Shown here: positions 20,833 through 32,440 of the stretch, in pieces
How the letters are laid out: every line of letters starts with the position of its first letter
Numbering within the stretch: the first letter of the stretch is position 1
Source: Urechis unicinctus
Taxonomy: Eukaryota > Annelida > Polychaeta > Xenopneusta > Urechidae
Reading direction: 5' to 3'
Assembly: GCA_034190875.2 (NCBI GenBank)
Contig: CM067355.1
Location: 36,382,903-36,446,902 of the forward strand
Length of the DNA: 64,000 nucleotides
Position numbers and translations under genes: made by a program
The notes under the pieces: model-generated
Database searches by the model: none
What the model was told of the DNA's origin: nothing
What the model saw: the letters and a program-made list of their open reading frames with translations, nothing else

Positions 20833-23800
20833 ACTCTATAAGATAATACCTAAACCCATTCCTGTGTTTTCACGGTGATTGTGTAATGTTTGCTGGAGTG
20901 GTTTGAATGGACGGGCACCATAACATGGTATGCTTATTGCTTTTCCTGGAGATGCTACTTCTATAACCGACTGGTGGAACTGAATACTACGAGTGACTGA
21001 TAGAAGCCCATTGGTTTTCTATTTTATAATCATTTACTTCCCTGTAGACCCTTTAATCATTTCGTCTCTCTCATTATCCTTATTTACTTAATTACCCTCA
21101 TAATTAGTGTTTAATGTGATCTATTTAGCAGTCGCTACTTGAGTTATAGATGGCTTGTTATTTGTCTTAACCATGATAGCCACCATCGCTAAAAATGATG
21201 GCTCAACACTGTGTTGCGGTAGAATCAGCTACACGATTAAACACCTGAGACCATCCCAACTGCTATGCATATCCAAATAATGTGCTGACTTGCCAAAGAG
21301 ACTCAGTAGCAAAATGCAAAACATACATAAATGACTTAGAATAATCCTTCCTCCATTGCTATTACTGGCGGATTTACTAACCTGTTAAACCGTTATGATC
21401 GGTCATCATGATGATCAGACAGTGGATATATCTGTATCTGCATACATACTAGCAGATTGTTGAAGGTTGGCCAGAATGACAAATAAGTATAAATGACCAA
21501 TGAATGATTGCAGCACACATGCCGTGCATACTTAGACCAGATACCTCACGGAGCCTATCAACGCTTGCAGGGGCAAATCTTTGCAAAAATAAACACAAAA
21601 AGATGGGTTGCGTCTTTGCATATTGCGTTCCGTTTTATATGGACAGCCAACAACCCTCACCAGCCCAGGACATCAACGGTAATACATGCAATTATACATG
21701 TCGAGTACCTCTTGAGGATCAGGTTGCTGTGGTTGCGGGCTTAGGGTGACTGGGTTAACCCAGTCCGGCAACAGAAAGCCAGCACGTTGTTGAAATCTCC
21801 AAACCAGACTACTAGAAGACTAAAGAGTTGACCATATTGTCCAGAACTCAGCTTACGCATTCTAGGGCCATGGACATATATATCAGAAGGAGGCATACAT
21901 CATGGTCTGCTTTATGGTTGTAACGTCACAATCAGAACGTTCTTCCGCTATCTAATAATGGCTGCCATATAAACGACGCTCCCCAAATGCCCCGCCATTT
22001 CCATATGACTGTTCCGGATGTCACCATTCGTATGGTATGGTCAATAAAGTTGCCATAACAGAAGAGCTATTTTACCATCCACACAAAGCCTTATGAATAT
22101 GACCACCACCGTAAGCATCCAGAATGCTGCCGGTATAAAGCATGTCAAGGCACAAATAGCAAATTTCAAGTCTGGTTTTTTTATCTGTCGACGTAGATAT
22201 GTTGATGATGACGATTAAAAAAGTGCTTCAGGTGCTTGAGTAACATGGTTATAAAAAAAACTGGGTTGATTTGCAAAATAATCTAGTGTTTTAACTTAAA
22301 TGCGTGGCTCCAAAATTTAATTTGTGTGTATCGTGAACTTTGATGTCAATGCAGTACGCAACAACACCATCTCGTCGGCATGTCGCGTTGACATCCTCCT
22401 TGCGTGTTTAAAAGACCCTCTCGTTAAATTCAAAAACATATCTGAATGGCCGTTGTTAACGGTTGGATACGCATACGATGGGTAGTATGTGTCTCCTCAG
22501 AGAGTTACTCTGACATAGGTAGCATGAGACGTAATCTTTGCTTGTTATGATAGTTTATGTGGTGGTATATGCATATTGATGACAGGGATATTTTTAGGAC
22601 AATTATTCAGCCAAAAAGAGGATTAAACATAATATGCTACCTTAAAACACGGTCATGGTAAAAATAAATTCTTAGATATATGTTATTACGCTTGATATGG
22701 ATGTGTTCATGGTTTGGTTCAGTCAAGTCCAATTGCGTTACTTTTGAGCTGATTTACGAACTAGCCTAACTGTCCTATGGGTGTGGGGCTATTAATCCTG
22801 AGATTCAGACACATGATGTGTTGCCACCGATGCACGGTGCATGCTTCTTAAAGTGGGATCAAGGTACTATTTGTTTGAGGTAACAGCTAATTGGAGTTCT
22901 GGCATCGGGTTCTGGCATGGGGTTCTGCCATGGTCAAAGGGATTGTACTTTGTCATTGCAGAACAAGTTACATATATGTCATAATAACGGAATCATTTGT
23001 GGACTGTCGACTACTGAGAATGGAATTCAGATATATACCTTGCCAGAAGGCTGACTTTGTGATAGTATGTTGGGTATTATATGAATATATAAGCTGTCCT
23101 GTTAATTGTTATATCATAATAATCAAACAAATGAAAGCCATACCAGACCAGAAGCATGCACATAATTTATTAGATGCTGTAGGTGCCATCAATTGGTCAC
23201 AACTTGTCGTATCCTGGTTTACTTTTTTCTTAATATAGGGTATATGCTACCTGGGCCATGGCACCGACCGGAACCCGACAAATGCTACCTCAGCCATTTG
23301 GTATTTGTTACGCAAACTATGATAAAATGCTACAACATACTCAAGAAAAGATTTAGATGTAACTGTGCAATACCAATAAACTCATACATCATCAAGATAA
23401 AAGAGTGCTGCGTGAAATATACGTCATGGACGTTTTACCCCACCACGGGGTAAATGCTACCCTTTTGCAACGTTGGATATTGATTAAACGGACGATATTA
23501 GGTTTTCATTGAAACAAATATGTTAACCTTCACATGTCGCTTAGTCACATGTAATAGCAATGCTGTTCAATTAGGCAGCCAAAATGTTCAATGTGCGCTG
23601 CTTGGTGCCCCAAGGTGAGGAATTGTCTACGCTGAAGCATGTTTTACCTGCACGCGAAATTATCCCACTAGTAAACCAATAAACACATGACTGTGAACAG
23701 CAAGACCGAAGAAGGCGGTGTGAACTGTACGCATAATCGCATAAGGACCTATTATACATGCCAAAATGGGGTAGTTGCTACAGTGGACATGGGACACACA

Positions 23801-25140
23801 TGATACGATATATATGGTTGATATGGACAAAAATATGCTTTACAGTGAAATTTTGTTGTACTAACTGGCCTATGAATGGTGCATAGCCGAGCTGAAATAC
23901 TCTTGTTTTTGTAACTGAGATCCTGTATCCTAGAGTAATGAATGTGCTTTTAACACACTGGAGTAGTTGCCGCTGATATGAGGTACATGCTTCTGAAAGT
24001 GGGATAAGTGCCACATATTCTTTAGAATCAAAGCTTGCAAAGGTTTTGGTATGGCAGCAAGGAGTATTCGATGCTTTGGAATTGAAAAAAAAGAGATCTA
24101 AAACAGGCGTAATACTGGGCTCATTTGTCTCATAAGGATTTATAGCGAATGTCTGTTTGAACATTTACCCTGACCGAGCAAAACGTGGTAGGGTTTGCGT
24201 CTGTATGCTTGTATCTGGGGTGTTGCATGCAATACACAATAGATAAATTATTCTAACAATAATTCAGTCAAAGGATAAAGATCATAAAGGCACACTTTTA
24301 TACACAAAGGGCACTTAAGATAAGATTTTGGTGTCTTTTGTACTCAGAATATCCGCTTATTAGCCAAGGATTGTATCTACTGCCTATTATTTGTACAGGT
24401 CGTTTGCTAATTGTGACGTATAGCATCATAAACTCGTCTTGACAGTTGTTCTGCCTATAGCATCAAAACGTTTTAATGATATACCACACTTTTATACAAC
24501 ATAGCGATGGGGCACTAGATGCTGACGGTGCCAATCAATCGATTCAAGTTAATCGAATGCAGATATACTTTTTCTCAATTTGGGGTATATGCTACCTTGA
24601 CCATAACTGTTCCCGGAACTGGGGCAGATACTACGCAAAGTAATGGAAATCTAGGGCAGTGCTCAGATTACATGTTACTGTGCACAACATGTTATGTCCA
24701 GTTAGAATCAACACCAAATAATGCAGTGTCAGCTATATTCACATGTCATTGCCGAGTAGCATGCCCTTACAATATGCATATCTGGTGCTGGAACCGAGCA
24801 GATTGAAGCTACAAAGCACCAAATCTTTAATTTAACTATGTATCATGTAACTTTACAGTTGTCATGCTTTAGCTTCATAAACAATTGTCACCAACCGATA
24901 TCTAATGCCCAGAGAGAATATGAGATGTTAGTGTGTGTCTAACTACCGGATAAGCGGCTTCCTTGAGTCAATGATTATATGCCTGTAAAAACAGGTCAAT
25001 GGGAACAACAGAGCAGCTTTTGAAACTGCCTGTTTGCTATCTCAGGATATAATATAGCTTATGCTCACTTAAATAAAAAGTTGTCTTATGTTTATGCGTA
25101 AACTTAAAGTGACATCGTCTTTATTTAGAAAAGCACCCTT
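20833..25140. other. Long stretch without a recognisable gene
   Basis: AT-rich DNA with only short chance frames. A degenerate direct duplication links 22819-22870 with 23964-24018 (shared atgcttctKaaagtgggat). The phrase ggtatatgctacc recurs at about 23239 and 24584. No transposon ends or coding homology were recognised. Confidence 0.45.
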
Positions 25141-25147
25141 AACTTAC

Positions 25148-25312
25148 CAAAACATTTTCGAACAAGGTACTTCTTGATGAGAATCTCCTCCAAACTGTTT
25201 TCTTCCAAAATCTTCTCTCGTATATCCAAGAATTTTTCTTTCTTTTCAAGAATACCCGTCGCAATATTTCATCCTCCGCCCAGCTGGTGTGTGTGATAGA
25301 TGTTGGCTGCAA
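25148..25312 (-). CDS. Candidate internal exon, unknown protein
   Basis: On the minus strand an acceptor (ttctatcttgcag) precedes an open block containing SWAEDEILRRVFLKRKKNSW, which ends at donor gtaagt. A second frame in the same block reads LEKKEKFLDIREKILEENSL and looks more natural in composition, so the true frame is uncertain, or the exon carries a frameshift. It lies downstream of the zinc-finger region at 26.7-27.05 kb on the same strand and may belong with it. Confidence 0.25.
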
Positions 25313-26288
25313 GATAGAATACAGATGGTATATAAATCAAAAGCAAGGGACGATGTGTACGTCCTCATACCAAATATACAATATGTACTTGTGCATTTGA
25401 CAATTGTAAATACTTACAACTATTGATGCATTCGATAACCCCTCATGGTTTCCTACACAAAGAATTGAGTGTTTTTGTTCCACACTATTATTACAACGAA
25501 TACCACTTTACCCTACAGAAGTAGGTTATATTCGACGCATTGACGTATATGACAGCATACCTTGTAATGCATTTTCCGAATCAAAGAGATCATGATACAA
25601 CGCCCTGATCGCTTTTCGTCCCGAGGATAAGCAAATTTTGCCATTTTTAGTGTACACGCCCCTTTACGGTCTGACATATTTTGTGGTGTGGAGTATGCTT
25701 CATGGTTGTGAGCTCAGAATAGTGAGAAATCAGGGGCAAGTTTCTTTTGGATTCCAAAAAAAAGTAAACTGCATCGTAAACGAAGCTGCCCAAAAGCCTA
25801 GGATTTCGCAATAAACCTAGACTATCGGAGCTACAAGTTCAGCCGTCTCTCTAAGGTTAGCCCCGCCTGCCAGATAACGTTGGTAGTCAGGCGCGGAATA
25901 ACTTGACCTTGGTTGCCCATACCGAATCCGCCTTATTGAACAGGTACACTGATTGCAATGAAGAACTATACAATGACAGCACCATAGTAGCGTTTTGTAC
26001 CATGTAGAATACAGAATACGAAGCAATCAAGTTCCCCTACATCATCATGGTTCCCACAAATGACCGATTAAGAGAGTATGCAGTATGTTGTGTAAGGACC
26101 CCGTTGAAGATGAAAAGTAAAATGATGAGAAGATGATTACTGGTAATTGGGTGTAGAAGGCAAATGTACAGAGAAAATGGAAGCTTGCCCTTACGCTGGT
26201 ATGTCGCTGGTTGACGATACGTATACAGGTGCGAGAGGAAATGATGTTGCCGGATCAAGAGCAGGTGCCGGTACAAGGGCAAGTCACA

Positions 26289-26635
26289 GATGCAGAAGCG
26301 GACACTGGAGTATCAGAAGATACAGCAGCAGGCACAGGTGCAGGTGCATGGGGTGATGCAGGGGCAAGAGTAGATGCAGAAGCGGACAGTGGAGTATCAG
26401 AAGATACAGCAGCAGGCACAGGTGCAGGTGCATGGGGTGATGCAGGGGCAAGAGTAGATGCAGAAGCGGACACTGGAGTATCAGAAGATACAGCAGCAGG
26501 CACAGGTGCTGGTGCATGGGGTGATGCAGGGGCAAGAGTAGATGCAGAAGCGGACATTGGCGCATCAGAAGATACAGCAGCAGGGACAGGTGCAGGTGCA
26601 TGGGGTGATGCAGGGGCAAGAGTAGATGCAGAAGC
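26289..26635. repeat. 84-bp repeat array (28 codons)
   Basis: Four nearly identical copies of an 84-bp unit (gatgcagaagcggacactgg ... ggggcaagagta). The length is 28 codons, so frames on both strands are open. The minus-strand reading SSDTPVSASASTLAPASPHA is the more likely one if it is coding, since it follows the zinc-finger region. Confidence 0.9.
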
Positions 26636-26639
26636 GCTG

Positions 26640-27040
26640 GCAGTATCAGTGCCGTGGGTCATATCAAAGTCATGTTGCAATGGTTCAACTTTGTGGTGTT
26701 CTGTCTCGCCCACTTTGCCGGACTGCTTAATGCCAATCAGCGCTTCTCTGTCTCATTTTGTATCTTACGTTTCATGGCAAGGTGTTTGTCTAGCCGTGTC
26801 ACGACACTTCTGCACTGTGGGAAGGGAGAGTTTTTGAATTTTCGTTCATCAGTTGCTCCATCCCTCCTTTGCTGTTCCAACTGCGCCTCCATATAAAGGG
26901 CCTTTGGATAGCACCAGCCTGAGTGAAGTCATGACGATTCCTTAGATGTCTCATCACGTTAAATATGGGCTTTCCACACAGTGGGCAGTCTTGTTCCGAG
27001 CGTATTTTTTGATGGGGCTTGAAACACTGCGCACGGCTTC
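26640..27040 (-). pseudogene. C2H2-type zinc-finger region, broken
   Basis: The minus strand reads SEQDCPLCGKPIFNVMRHLR followed by NRHDF, giving Cys-x2-Cys-x9-His-x4-His. Then comes FPQCRSVVTRLDKHLAMKRK in another frame, a second finger-like unit, so at least one frameshift separates them. Such paired fingers occur in uncharacterised and often transposon-linked proteins of marine invertebrates. The reading continues downstream into the 84-bp repeat. Nucleic-acid binding is the likely ancestral role. Confidence 0.5.
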
Positions 27041-27526
27041 AGCCAGTTATAACCTGACACGTACAGGCACGACTAGGTATCTACAACATCAAATACTGGT
27101 GAATACGGTGATAATTAGCCAGGTTTAATTATTTGTCCGAGGCTATTTAAATAAGATACCCCGAAACGTATCATGAAAAAGCAAAACTCCTTCAATCTTT
27201 TTTCCCCCAGGAGAATCGATTTGGAAGGACTGTGTTGAATGTAGTTTTAAAGTGCAAATACAGAGGGGGACTTTATCATGTGGTAATGAATAATCGACGT
27301 AAACAAATCACCATTGCAAAAATCTGTAATAGGGCGGTCACACGCTGCGCCGATTTTGAATGAACAAGTCGTTTCAATGCTGTTTGGTGCTCTGATGTAA
27401 CTTGCTGCCGACCGCGAACGATTAAATGGCAGGACTTTGTTGTTTAGATATGTTGTAAATAAAGATTAGTTGTTTCATATTATACCAAAATCAATCATAT
27501 AGACGAATGTAACAATCGCGTACAAA

Positions 27527-27578
27527 ATGGCGGAATCTCGTCATTTTCGGGGCCAAATGAAACGACATTCTTATCAAG
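27527..27578 (+). CDS. Candidate first exon, MAESRHFRG type
   Basis: The ATG in the context acaaaATGG opens a 52-bp block encoding MAESRHFRGQMKRHSYQ, ending at donor gtaact. The start context and splice site are good for an animal gene. No downstream exon is proven and the protein is not recognised. The exon at 27711-27794 may be an alternative first exon. Confidence 0.35.
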
Positions 27579-27710
27579 GTAACTGCATTGAAATCATTTA
27601 AAATGCTGTATAATCCGCTGTTTTCGGTTTTAAACCCTGATAACTTGTCGGTGTTATTATAAATTCACCCAATTCACTCGTCTTTGGGAAGAAGAGACTG
27701 TACACCCATC

Positions 27711-27794
27711 ATGGCCTTTAAAGCTTTTTGGTTGATCAACCAACCATATCACAAGCAGTTGAAAACAAGCCCGCGTGGAATTAAGTTTTTAATG
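27711..27794 (+). CDS. Candidate first exon, MAFKAFWLINQ type
   Basis: The ATG in the context catcATGG opens exactly 28 codons, MAFKAFWLINQPYHKQ then LKTSPRGIKFLM, ending at a consensus donor gtgagt in phase 0. The composition and junction look genuine. I do not recognise the protein. The following 350 bp contain one acceptor-like site (ctatatttag at about 27879) before MSKLAALLTG, which could be exon 2. Confidence 0.4.
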
Positions 27795-28204
27795 GTGAGT
27801 TATTTATATTACTCTGTAATGAAATAAGTTTGTCAGTAGGATATATGTAAAGATGTAACGCCGCCAGGACTATATTTAGATGTCTAAGTTGGCGGCATTG
27901 CTCACAGGGGGTGAATATTCTTTAAATTGCTTTTATATAAGTTTTTGTGGAATGTATTCAAAAATAATTATTGTTAGCGTAGAATCATTCGTCGCTGAAC
28001 ATGATTCGACAAAGATTATTACCTGTGTGGGTATTTATGTGGTTGTAACAAGTTTAAAATGAAAAAAAACCCATACGACCCAATATCCACAACCCCCCTC
28101 CCCCCCCCCCCCACTTGCTTGCCAACGCCCGATGCGTGAATTGTAAAGATGTCGGGACCATCCCCGCGGCAGAACGAGAGCAGTCTTGAGTGTGATGTCA
28201 GTTT

Positions 28205-28860
28205 TCATTTGGAATAGATACTGCTAACCTGGGAACTAACCCAACCACAGCCCACTAACTGTTCGACGGCCCATTAACTGATCGACGACCCACTGACAAT
28301 TCAACGACCCAGTAACCCTATTGCGGCTACTGACCCCACCACACTAGTCCTTCTACAGCCCACTAACTCTTCCACAGAATACTAACCCTTCCATGTCCCA
28401 CCAAGTCTTGTACAGCCCGCTAACTCTTCGGCAACCCACTAACCCGTTTGCGGCCCACTGACTCCTCCACAGTCTACTAACCCTTATACGGCCCACGGTT
28501 CCTTCTACGGCCCACTGACCCTTCTGCAGCCCACTTACACCTCTACAGCCCACCAACCCTTCTATGACCTACTTACCCTTCTACAGAACACTAACCCTTC
28601 AATGGCCCACTAATCCTTTTACGGCCCACTGACTTCTCCACAGTTGACTAACCTTTCTACGGCCCCGGATCCTTCTATGGCCCACTGACCCTTCTGCAGC
28701 CCACTAACACTTCTACAGCCCACCAACCATTCTATGACCCACTTACCTTTCTACATAACACCAACACTTCTACGGCCGACTGACCCTTCTAAAGCATGCA
28801 GATCCTTCTATGGCCCACTGACACTTCTACGGCTCACTGACCTAACCACGGCTTGTGAAC
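28205..28860. repeat. Degenerate array of about 18 bp
   Basis: Roughly 35 diverged copies of ccttctacRgcccactaac. A higher-order copy links about 28440-28580 and 28620-28760, where the order of variants is repeated. A poly-C run lies just left, at about 28096-28112. Confidence 0.85.
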
Positions 28861-31470
28861 ATTCCGTATGTTCAGTTAGCTCTAATGCAATTTAACAAAT
28901 GGCTTAAGGGAAGAGATAGCAAATATAATTTTCACCCTGATCAACGTTGACATCAGATTTCCTACAATGAAGGTCATTCAAGCATCATTCTGGATAGAAG
29001 GCAAATAATATAGTCAGTTGCTGTTATCGAATATACCCAATCAAATAAATAATCATTTACCCACCAATGTTTCAATATAGATTTGTTGTTTTGTTAAACA
29101 AGTATCTGTATACAAGAGAGGATTATAAACAGCTATACACATGTAAAGTGTAACAGGAAAATCATAAATATGTGATGCATATAAAAACTTGTTTTGAAAC
29201 CCTGAAATTATTAAATACGGGAATCACCCTAAGGACTGTAATAATGGGAATACAATATTCACAATGAACCACTGAAACCAATCCATTCTTAATTAACCAA
29301 TTGTTGTCACACGAAAAGTCCCACAACTCAATAATCATATTTGATGGTATGCTAACAGTGTTTGAGACCAAACATTCAGTAATACATGTACATTGTATTT
29401 GCTATGCGTTGGACTCAATGGCTACATGGAGGTACTTTCTCTCTTAAATAGGTAATAAACCAACAAACGCACCAAATGCCCAAATTCCTGCTGATTGGCC
29501 AGTGATAAAAATCAAGTCATTCCAAATATTCCATATATTGTGTCAGAGTTTTATAAACAAATGTAACAAATCATGGTTCCCAAAACGGCAATAAAATGAA
29601 CAGTCTAACTTAATGCCAATGCATAACTAAATGGATTGCTTGCTTCCATTTGAGGCAATGGAGATGCACTGTATCAAAGTCAATGACATCATCCTCTGAA
29701 GAGTTATTTCATTAAGCTTTTATTAACTAATGTTGTTAAAATATGGACATTAATTAAAGAAGCTGTCACCAAGTTAATTCAAAATCAAGTATTTTAAAAA
29801 TAGTGAAAACAAATTTTTATTTATGTATCAATGACAATTATAATATACTGTGCACAATCAATTTTTGTAAAAACATGCAAGTAGAACTTTTGATTCTACC
29901 TTTTACTTTGTCGTAAAGTAGCAGAAATGGCTCTTTGCTTTCATTTCTACTCTATGTAAGTAATCAAACCTGATGAGACAGTCAACCGCGTAAAGTCGTG
30001 ACATTCTGTGTAAAAAGATCTCCTATGAAATTAATGGGTCACAACTAGAACATTGTCTGTTATAACACATTGATCCATGACACAAGAAGGATTGTATAAA
30101 GTATCATACAAGATGTACACCTACATCATGGTTATTGAAGCATTTCCATCTTCCTCTCTACATCTAATGTAAACTACATAGTGGCAACTTGTTATCGAAC
30201 AACCTTTGTGTTCAATCAATGCCTAACGGTGGTACTTAGTTCTTTTCTGGAATGATAGGGTTTGTTACTGGCACAACATATTGGTTGGGAATATATTTGA
30301 TTAGACAAAAAATATTACAAACCTGTGAAGTGTAAATACTGAATAAGGAACATTTTTACTGCCATTGATATCGTTAAATATACCTTAGTAAACCTCGCAT
30401 GTTAATGGCATCTGGGGACTGAGCAATCTCCAAACTTAAATGTGATCTGCAAATTAGCATTGAATCTGCATGATAAAATGGAAGTAGAGTAGAATGAGCA
30501 GAAATTTTGGTCACCGTAATTTTTTTCGTAACCTTAAAAGACTTGAAAATTGTCATTTCCTTCAAATTATCAGAAATTTAATGCTCCCCCGCCACCCCCG
30601 AAGAAACCTGCAGCAGAGTTTCTACATAAGACATTATTTAATTTTCAAATTGCATCTAGACATGAAGAGGTAACTTTTGATTAATAGAATGTTTGAGATC
30701 TGCTAAGTAAAGCTGAACGAATTATTAAACATGGATCAAATCAATGAGGAAGAAAGTCCCATTTGTGAATTACATAAATAGTAAAATTTAGAGATGTAAG
30801 AAATATGACACTCAAGTTAACAGTGACAAAGAGTTCACTAACCATTTCAAAATGAACAACCAATGTTTCTGTATCTGAAATCAAACAGCTGCAAAGCATG
30901 TGTTTTGCACTTGCATATGTAGCGTGCATATCACAATCATATCATTCCTCCAATGTGAAAAATTTTATGGAAAAAAAACAAATTGCCCAAATGAGATGAA
31001 AAAGACTGCAGTGCAAAATGTGAATTGTTAATTACTTTGTGCATTCATATGCATTGTCAGCTGTCAGAACTTGAAAGGTAAGAAGTTCTTCAATGCTTTC
31101 TTCAATGGTGTTGTTACCTGGCTGAAGCAATACTTGACACTTACCAACCATACATAACATTCCAAGTGTATATTATCAAATTAAAGCTGTTTAAGAGCTG
31201 ACACAACAACGACAGTATAAAACATATATTTTAGATACTCAATCATACCAACAGGGAGCAACATGCTGGGCAATTCGCCTTATCTTTAAGGATTTATTGA
31301 AAAGGATAAGGTATTAGAATAATATAGAAATTAATCAGCATTATCATTTATTATATGTACACTACATCACAGTATAACAAGACCTGCTGCCTACATTCTG
31401 GAAAGCCAGGTCAGTGGGCCCTACAAATTACAGATACGCACATATTATTAACCAACAATCACAGTACGAC
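28861..31470. other. AT-rich stretch without a recognisable gene
   Basis: Short frames only. No conserved motif, transposon end or clear repeat array was recognised. Confidence 0.45.
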
Positions 31471-31474
31471 ACTC

Positions 31475-32440
31475 TTAGTATACAAACACATGAGTTCCCA
31501 TTGCTAAGTCATGACCAAGTTCTCTATTCATTTTTGTACTGTTATTAGCAGGATTCATGGCATCAATAATGTTCCTGAAGGCAAATATATGAGTGTAAGG
31601 TGACATGGTATTAAGGAAATAGCTATCAAAGACCAGGGAGCGATGGAGCTGCTTAGCAACTTCAGGGTTAACCAAGCCTGCCAGTTGCTTCACATGTCGT
31701 GTACGTCCTTTTTGGAATTACCCTCATAAAATGTGTCATACAGAGACAACTTCCGAGTTGCATCTGCATCAGCATTGATATTTAAACATGGACAGTCCAC
31801 CATTAGATGCCCTGTCTGTGCAACAGCTACAGTTTCAGCAGTCGCAGGAAGAATTCAACCATCATGTGGTTCAAATATCCCTGGCGTACAATCATATCAG
31901 GGATGTCAGATATGATGACATCAGGAAACTTTCTCATAGATGCCAAAACATCAATATGATCTCTTGGACTCTCAGCCGCAATATGAATTTTAGTGCGCAC
32001 ACTATGCCATGAGGGCAGGAGCTTGAAAGCCATCCACCTGTTACAAATTTGCTATATTGCTTGTCAGCCCCAACTTTAAACAAAGCTTGATTTTTAAAGT
32101 GACATGAAACTTTTCATGCCAGATTACTTAAATAAAACATCAATGGTCAGAATGCATGAGAACATTGGAACGTTATCAAATATATACGTATATATTGCAG
32201 AAGATAGATACCCCTGTGAACAGTAGCATGATAAATCTTCATATGTTTACCGATTACTTTCAACAATATATATATTACTGAAGCAATCACATGTTTATCA
32301 ATTGTTCATTACCATTGTGTTTCACGCGTTGTAGAGTGACAATATGGGCCTTGTCATTTATCACCGGAGGTCCTAAGTCAGCACCACATTTGCAGCAGAT
32401 GACTTCTGCAGGTATCAGTTCGTTTGTTTGCTTTTAACCA
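31475..32440 (-). pseudogene. KDZ/HMGXB3-like transposase-derived coding remnant
   Basis: Minus-strand pieces, in order, read ELIPAEVICCKCGADLGPPV, then KQYSKFVTGGWLSSSCPHGI, MRKFPDVIISDIPDMI, DCTPGIFEPHDG, LSLYDTFYEGNSKK, and KQLAGLVNPEVAKQL with SYFLNTMSPYTHIFAFRNII. The order matches what I recall of HMGXB3-like proteins of fish and invertebrates that derive from KDZ-type transposases (an acidic-core domain with Cys-rich insert). There are at least three frame changes and an in-frame stop, and no start is visible. It could be a decayed transposon or a dead copy of a domesticated gene. Confidence 0.5.
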
